A stretch of DNA of 64,000 nucleotides. It comes from Antedon mediterranea. Taxonomy: Eukaryota > Echinodermata > Crinoidea > Comatulida > Antedonidae. The stretch is taken from NCBI RefSeq assembly GCF_964355755.1, contig NC_092670.1, positions 459,001-523,000 of the forward strand, written 5' to 3'. The notes beneath the pieces were generated by a model. The model was not told the origin of the DNA. It worked only from the letters and a program-made list of their open reading frames with translations, and did no database searches. This document shows positions 52,101 to 64,000 of the stretch, in pieces. The translations under genes and the position numbers were made by a program. Position 1 is the first letter of the stretch. Each line of letters starts with the position of its first letter.

Positions 52101-54019
52101 CAGTAACCTATTTAGTGTATAAAAGGATTGATTGTATTTTAACCAAATAAAGGTAGGCATCTTTTCAACATATTTCTATACAAAGTGTTCAATCACTTTA
52201 CATAATAATAAAATGTATTTCAAGATTATCAAATGATCAAATAAGGATATACAATACAATAACAATGCACTTAAGTGCAATAATGTGTGTGTATTCTATA
52301 TAATGTGTGTGTATTCTATATAATGTGTGTGTATTCTATATAATGTGTGTGTATTCTATATAATGTGTGTGTATTCTATATAATGTGTATGTGTATTCTA
52401 TATAATGTGTATGTGTATTCTATATAATGTGTATGTGTATTCTATATAATGTGTGTGTATTCTATATAATGTGTGTGTATTCTATATAATGTGTGTGTAT
52501 TCTATATAATGTGTGTGTATTCTATATAATGTGTGTGTATTCTATATAATGTGTGTGTATTCTATATAATGTGTGTGTATTCTATATAATGTGTGTGTAT
52601 TCTATATAATGTGTGTGTATTCTATATAATGTGTGTGTATTCTATATAATGTGTGTGTATTCTATATAATGTGTGTGTATTCTATATAATGTGTGTGTAT
52701 TCTATATAATGTGTGTGTATTCTATATAATGTGTGTGTATTCTATATTCCTATTTTATTCTATACCGTATCTGTTTTTTATCGTACTAATATTTGCCAAT
52801 CTTTCTATTGCTATTTTATTATAAAGTTTTTTCAGTATTTTTAATTTTAAAAAATCTAAATCTTCTGAAAATAACTATAAGTAGTCACATTATGTCAGGC
52901 CAAGGGTGTCCAGATTTGGGAGAGGTGTCTGTATTTCAAGTACGTGCTCATTTGTCTTGTTACGCTTCTAAATATTGAAAGCAGATTTAAATGGCAAACA
53001 TTGTCCAGACTAAAGTTTAAATTATTAACTGTTGTTACTAACAACTTCCTTCTGCAGATTATACTCTATTGTTGTCTAACAACCATCTTTTCCTGATGTT
53101 ACAATTCATTAGTGTTTAAACTTATAACCTCTCGTTTTACTTTGTAAGCATCATGTAAACATACATTATTATTCATTCTAAATTTAAATTTCTAGCATTC
53201 TACTGTAAGTAAGTTAAAGAATAGTATGCAAATAGTATGCAAATAGTATGCAAATATTTTAATTATTTATATTATTAATGCATTCTAGTGGATTCGAGAG
53301 AAAAAAAATTCAATTATCCTTGTTTCAAAGTTTGGGAAAGTGTGTACTGTACTGTTTAGGTCTCGCTATAATTAAATATGGCATACATAGAAATTCATCC
53401 AAAAACAAACAAATTGGCAACAGGGTTATTTATGGAGGAGTCGGCAGACCAGGTACAACCTACATAAATTACAATATAGACTAATAATAATCTTTATTTA
53501 TTCACGGACACTTAACTCTTCGCTTAACTCTCACCTTCCTTGTGCTAAAAATGAATATCGGTTTAGTAACATTTTTTTAACTGAAATTGGTTAAACAAAT
53601 ACTCAATTAAAAAGCAATACTCTTTTTAAAACCTTATATACTTCCACCTAAACCGTTGGCCAACAAACAAATAAAAATTGGAAAAAAAGCTGGTGGGTGT
53701 AAAAATCTATTCATTTAATTATTCAGTATTCAACAATGGAATACGTATGGCGTAACAAAAAAATAATACAGTTACTCTAATGGCAACACTAGGAGATGAT
53801 ACAATATGGCAAAAAAATACTGGAATAGTTTTAACTGTAAAAAATATGTGTTGTTAATAAACTCCTCCTCACCTGACGATACTCCTCCTGGTCAGGCTGG
53901 AACGAGTCGTCCACGGTCTCAAACGACTGGTATTTGATATGCGGCCAGGAATGGTACCATTCTGTCAGCCAGTATACCGTGTAATTACTCCGCCAAGAAT
54001 AGCTTACAAGTTGCCACAT
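25195..54019 (-). CDS. TTYH: tweety-homologue membrane protein (TTYH family)
   Basis: TTYH proteins are five-pass plasma-membrane proteins linked to large-conductance or volume-regulated anion currents. Coding exons in order: 53873-54019, 49619-49797, 46985-47096, 44559-44800, 43376-43471, 41806-41878, 38448-38523, 38312-38367, 36388-36477, 32494-32627, 27879-27974, 27351-27503, 27128-27230 and 25195-25242. They join in frame to 534 residues, the size of vertebrate TTYH2/3. The start MWQLVSYSW precedes WYHSWPHI and FQPDQEEYRQ, matching the tweety N-terminus. Hydrophobic segments lie in exon 2 (ALLFLASIPLAWLILTILVI), across exons 2-3, in exon 5 (WLGTIVLLSLEIIVCLIAL), across exons 5-6 and in exon 11. 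The extracellular loop has the tweety DFCVDPNTYVL motif and the possible N-glycosylation site NLT. The cytoplasmic tail is rich in proline, arginine and aspartate. A 24-nt microexon (26921-26944) would give a shorter 523-residue form. The paralogue class cannot be assigned. Confidence 0.95.
26128..26250. repeat. 39-bp tandem repeat x 3
   Basis: Three copies of attaagtattaagtatataa / ccactcatggtatcaataa in the last tweety intron. Confidence 0.8.
26302..26388. repeat. 18-bp tandem repeat x 5
   Basis: Five copies of attattataggtaggcct, containing the palindrome aggcct, in the last tweety intron. Confidence 0.85.
26921..26944 (-). CDS. TTYH: 24-nt alternative microexon of the tweety gene (C-terminal switch)
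   Basis: On the minus strand a pyrimidine-rich tract ending tatcag (acceptor) is followed by TATGCGTATATGTGA, nine more bases and a perfect GTAAGT donor. Joined to the phase-0 end of exon 13 (PPPS) it encodes YAYM and a stop. Skipping it joins exon 13 to 25242, giving YTLAMSGRSRNQDSG and a stop. Its stop lies only nine bases before the last exon junction, so the included form should escape nonsense-mediated decay. Splice-site strength supports it; use is inferred. Confidence 0.6.
27718..27849. mobile_element. MITE family A, copy 2
   Basis: Left end agctctgtctacactatcaa, right end tgtggacagagct, interior atatgggcacatcacattt. Inserted in tweety intron 11, ending about 30 bp before exon 11 on the + coordinate. 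Confidence 0.8.
28037..32320. repeat. 63-bp satellite in tweety intron 10
   Basis: Sixty-eight head-to-tail units of 63 bp (core tcatcaatgacggccatgtg followed by tataaaagtgtatagcatgg). Units are almost identical; variants are single bases (cacag/ctcag, caatga/cactga, a few others). As 63 is a multiple of three and one minus frame lacks stops, the array simulates a 1502-codon reading frame. It fills the intron between exons 10 and 11. Confidence 0.95.
33930..34040 (+). repeat. dispersed repeat B
   Basis: Contains ttcgtgttctagggactggg / attataccagagg, the inverted counterpart of 16980-17060. Class unknown. Confidence 0.5.
34541..34727. mobile_element. pogo/Tigger-like MITE
   Basis: The 187-bp element starts cagtcaactctcccagt and ends attgggagagttgactg, near-perfect inverted ends of the CAGT...CTC type. 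TA flanks both sides (34539-34540 and 34728-34729), the target duplication expected for Tc1/mariner-pogo elements. No transposase. Confidence 0.8.
35336..35446 (+). repeat. dispersed element C, single-unit form
   Basis: Runs from tataaatccaaaggcaaatt through one 48-bp unit (gctgtgggtatcagtggctg) to ataagcaaaaagctaaatca. The same flanks surround the 40-unit array at 44960-46945, and one inverted single-unit copy lies at about 57430-57540. Confidence 0.8.
35470..35510 (-). ncRNA. hammerhead-ribozyme-like motif 1
   Basis: On the minus strand: CTGATGA (35505-35499), stem II GGGC/GCCC (35497-35494 and 35486-35483), then GAAA (35482-35479) and a possible 3-bp stem III AGC-TCT-GCT. This layout is known from hammerheads in Penelope-like retroelements. 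Weak points are one extra A after CTGATGA and an A-A mismatch at the base of stem I, so self-cleavage is doubtful. Confidence 0.4.
37001..37140. mobile_element. MITE family A, copy 3
   Basis: Left end agctctgtctacactatcaa, interior aagtatgatgtgcccaaatatgg. The right end (gttcgatagtgaac) is degraded. In tweety intron 8. Confidence 0.7.
37385..37516 (+). mobile_element. LINE-like 3' end with (TTA)n tail
   Basis: One frame reads RFKTNLKTSLFADVLARC and stop, like the C-terminus of CR1/jockey-type reverse transcriptases. It is followed by aaagcgccac, ggcgctatataag and a (TTA)n tract. This is a 5'-truncated insertion in tweety intron 8. Confidence 0.5.
41450..41662. repeat. 94-bp tandem repeat, about 2.2 units
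   Basis: Units carry agagttgacagaatacattc then tgtaaac and aaaagaacattaaataaat, ending atggcacatgattcag. In tweety intron 6. Confidence 0.75.
42013..42666. repeat. 31-bp satellite in tweety intron 5
   Basis: Twenty-one units of actatagataccggtaggga / taataatgtaa, almost identical, each with the palindrome taccggta. Only three units show single-base changes (aggaat, agcgat). Confidence 0.95.
44141..44425. repeat. 40-bp tandem repeat x 7 in tweety intron 4
   Basis: Seven units of tattactgacttgtatctat / actgcaggggtaccgta. Units with tattat and with actgtat junctions alternate, so the effective unit was probably an 80-bp pair. Confidence 0.9.
44981..46925. repeat. 48-bp satellite in tweety intron 3, expanded from element C
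   Basis: About 40 units of 48 bp (core caatgctgtgggtatcaatg, then gctggatctcaatggagatac). The outer flanks (caaaggcaaattactga on the left, ataagcaaaaagctaaatca on the right) are those of the single-unit element at 35336-35446. The period is a multiple of three, so it produces spurious open frames on both strands (660 codons on minus). Confidence 0.95.
47219..47348. repeat. 50-bp tandem repeat, about 2.6 units
   Basis: Units start taggacatgagcaatgacat and contain ggtttgtacctagaatgaac. In tweety intron 2. Confidence 0.8.
47453..47720. repeat. tandem repeat of about 90 bp x 3
   Basis: Units start ggagtagggcgcccgcatca and continue to gggtagagtaattgact. They differ mainly in the length of a G-run (4 to 17 G). 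Confidence 0.85.
47801..47840 (-). ncRNA. hammerhead-ribozyme-like motif 2
   Basis: On the minus strand: CTGATGA (47835-47829), a 5-bp stem II GAGAA/TTCTC (47827-47823 and 47817-47813), GAAA (47812-47809), then CATGTC with a compact ACA/TGT stem III and GTC before the expected cleavage point. One extra T follows CTGATGA, and stem I shows only one clear pair. The core order fits Penelope-element hammerheads. It lies in tweety intron 2 on the transcribed strand. Confidence 0.45.
52281..52747. repeat. 20-bp GT/TA-rich minisatellite in tweety intron 1
   Basis: About 23 units of taatgtgtgtgtattctata. Three consecutive units are 22 bp because of a tgtatgtg insertion. Confidence 0.95.
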
Positions 54020-56515
54020 TTTAAATCATTCTTATCCCTAACATCCATATAAAGAATCCACTTATTGTAGACAATTATTCGTAATTCCGTTGTGTTTAAA
54101 TTCCAGTTTACTGTAAATGTAAGTTTCTGTTTCGTTTGTTGCTTACTCCCTCTCAGTGCACTATCAACTACCAACTAGACTATTACAACACTGCAAGGCC
54201 ACTAAGCAGTCACGCTTCACTGATTCCAGTCATCAATCACTCGCCGCCTCGCCACCAATAAATAACTATTATAAACTTGTTTTCTTATTTTTAATTCAAT
54301 CTACTTAACAGCCTCAAATATGGTGGTTAGCAAATGGTTTAATTACATAACATATTCATTGTAAAATTAACAAAACCAATTTGTTTTCATGAAGAACCGT
54401 TTCTCCGACCATGATGTTATTGTTATATATAAATATTTATAACTGCAAGCTAAAATTAACTTTTTATTTGAATAATATAATCATACTCTATGTACGGTTC
54501 TCGATAGTTTATTTTACAACTTCCTGGTTTGTGCAACAAAGGCTATCCAACATTATAAGCACCCATTTTCTGTTTTTAAGTGCCTGTAGGCCTACTCTGC
54601 TTTAAATCCATAATCATCGTTATTTTTAGCTTGCAATTTCCATTCCTGGCAGAAGTACTCAGAAATGTTTGTTTGTTTTAATTGTAAATGAAAGTATAAC
54701 ATTCAGGGCCGTAGCCAGGATCTGTCAAGGGGGGTTTGGACACTAAATATTTGGGTCAACCCCCCCCCCCCCCTGGGGTGGGGCCTGATGCGAAGCGAAA
54801 TTTGTTAAATGACACCCCTAGATGGCCGGAAAAGACACTCTCGTGCAGCATGCTACCAATGAGCAAAAAGATCGTACTTTTTTCCTCCTTCCCAAACACG
54901 TTGATAATTTAAAGGACGATAACTATTTGTTGCCGTATGTTAGATGCGCGTGCTCTGTGCGGAACCGCCGATTGTTTGATCATTTACTCCGTATTTTGTT
55001 TTGCGTTCAAGTTCAATGCGAACGTACATCTAGGAGCAGCCCCGAAAAAAGCACACTGGTTGAAGGCAAATGCTATTTGCTAGCTCTATCTATAATATTT
55101 ATTTACAGCAATTTGTTGAGGAATATAAATATTTAAATAGGTGATAGATATTGATACATTTTAGTACGTATCGGCTGGTGGTCTAGAAAAAAATAATCGG
55201 ATGCCATAATGTGAACTACAGTACTTGATACCATAGATATTATAGTGTAAAATATTAATATTCACTATAATCCTCTATGATACATTATACTTCATAGTCA
55301 CACATAAATACTGATGTACGTCGGAAGGCTATATACTTTATGCATGCTGCCTGACTGCCAGTGATCTAAACAATTATAGGTACGCAGTTGTCTGGCGGTG
55401 TCCTTTGTACGAATCGTTCGTGCCCCAGTTCGCTATGAGACGCGTCAAAATCATGTTACATGCAGGGACCAAACATTTATTTTTCAGGTTAAAATCGGCA
55501 ATTCATTTGCAGCTTTTAGAAATTTACAGACACGTATCGCCAGTTGACGCTCATACAGAGAAGAAGGTTCACGAACAAGTTTACAAATTTTTCAATTTAC
55601 AAACAACTTTTTGTACTGTGGGGCACATATTTGGAGGATTTTTGGAGATGAGGGTGAGGTATTGGGCATGTCGGGGATGGGGGTTCGCAGTCGGTTAAGG
55701 GGGTTCGCTGTAAAGGGGGGGGGGTTCGCCCGAACCATAAAAACCCCCCCTGGCTACGGGCCTGCATAACATTGTGCAATACACACACAAATATTTTTGG
55801 TAACCAAGTCTATAGATGTTGTTGTTTGCTCAATGTAGCACTGAGCAACAATGAATTTATTATGTCGTTTTACCAGGAATACGCTTACTGTAATTGTAAA
55901 TTATTGAAAACCACATTTTAACAATTCAAACAAGAAATGACAAACAATTTAAAAATACTGTATGCGATATTAATTCTCTATTAACATCAAAACAAGTAAC
56001 ACGTTTTGCATTGTTTTTATGTAAAACATTATGCTTTATGTTTTTAAGCAAAAACTAAACTAATAAGAAAAGGAAATATAAAAGAAAAACATAAATTAAT
56101 TTCAAAATAACATAAACTGCCTTTAGACAAAATAAAAACATGATTTATAAATACATTTAAATAGCAACATTAAATAATGCAGCGTTTGATCCAATCTTCA
56201 CCTTATAGGTGACCAGATTTGCTGCTATGTAAGTGGCAATAAAAACTGATTTGTGTCCAAGGCGTAACCACCAATAAGTGGTTTTACATGTCAGGCTAAT
56301 TTGAGAAATAAATACAGTAGTCTGAATTGATGAGTTCTTTGAACAAATGGAAATTCACTAGTGGATGAGATAATCTCTGACAGTACTTAGTGTGAAAGAT
56401 GAGAACTTGAGAACATAGTTTGTCCCACATAGATTCTGTATCTATCTTAGCGGAAACCGCTTGTCCACTCTGCGCTTTGTTTAAATGGTCATAAGCAATA
56501 TTATTAAGTTGGCCT
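54020..56515. other. upstream region of the tweety gene / 3' flank of BTAF1
   Basis: Contains the tweety 5' UTR and promoter (54020 to about 54260 is somewhat GC-richer), a 1.06-kb hAT-like element and the BTAF1 3' UTR just before 56516. No further coding exon recognised. Confidence 0.5.
54704..55765. mobile_element. non-autonomous hAT-like element
   Basis: The left end cagggccgtagccagg and right end cctggctacgggcctg are inverted repeats with one difference. The 8-bp sequence ataacatt flanks both sides (54696-54703 and 55766-55773), a target duplication of hAT length, if one extra c belongs to the right end. Long C and G runs lie just inside each end. The 104-codon frame inside (54822-55136) does not look like a transposase. 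Confidence 0.7.
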
Positions 56516-63933
<7,418 letters not shown>

Positions 63934-64000
63934 CTGCAAGAAAAATTAATAAATTATTGCATGCATTGTTGCAAACAATGATTAATTGGGATAATAATTA

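Noticed and set aside
54822-55136. 104-codon frame in the hAT-like element
   Set aside because: No transposase motif is visible, and the element is too short to be autonomous.

Overview
The window is animal nuclear DNA: AT-rich, with intron-split genes that use GT-AG splice sites, and very rich in short tandem repeats and small transposons. The proteins are clear animal orthologues (EIF3D, an MKK3/6-type MAP2K, a tweety-homologue channel protein, BTAF1). One apparent copy each of the MKK3/6 and tweety genes, together with the MITE content and the many taggcct words, suggests a non-vertebrate, perhaps an echinoderm-like deuterostome. That placement is inference only.

Layout. (1) 1052-3347 (+) encodes a 236-residue conserved-looking protein I cannot name, with a possible helix-hairpin-helix segment. 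(2) 3841-14332 (-) is a complete 14-exon EIF3D gene (548 codons, the same length as human). Six of its introns each hold one copy of a C/D-box snoRNA whose guide matches the 28S peptidyl-transferase sequence ACAGGGATAAC (snR38/SNORD1 class). Its 5.1-kb intron 11 is almost wholly a 42-bp satellite interrupted by a Harbinger-type MITE. (3) 16164-19872 (+) is a complete 10-exon MAP2K3/6 gene (333 codons). (4) 25195-54019 (-) is a complete tweety-family gene with 14 constitutive coding exons plus one 24-nt microexon that would switch the C-terminus. Its introns carry several unrelated satellites (63, 31, 40, 48 and 20 bp) and two hammerhead-ribozyme-like motifs. (5) 56516-63933 (-) is the 3' end of BTAF1/Mot1 (11 exons, about 455 residues, running off the right edge), with a 54-bp satellite of 57 almost identical copies in one intron.

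The genes are not an operon and are unrelated in function: translation initiation, p38 MAPK signalling, a membrane channel and TBP removal from DNA. What unifies the window is its introns. About a quarter of the sequence is tandem arrays, nearly every one with its own monomer, mostly inside introns. Several arrays have copied something functional: a 3' splice site (1468-1898), a snoRNA box C (10243-10673) and a stop-codon segment (19861-19950). The long uninterrupted reading frames (1502, 1053 and 660 codons) are products of satellite periods divisible by three, not genes.

The best candidates for something undescribed are the six-copy snoRNA set in EIF3D introns, the amplified splice acceptor in the first gene, and the hammerhead-like sequences in the tweety introns.
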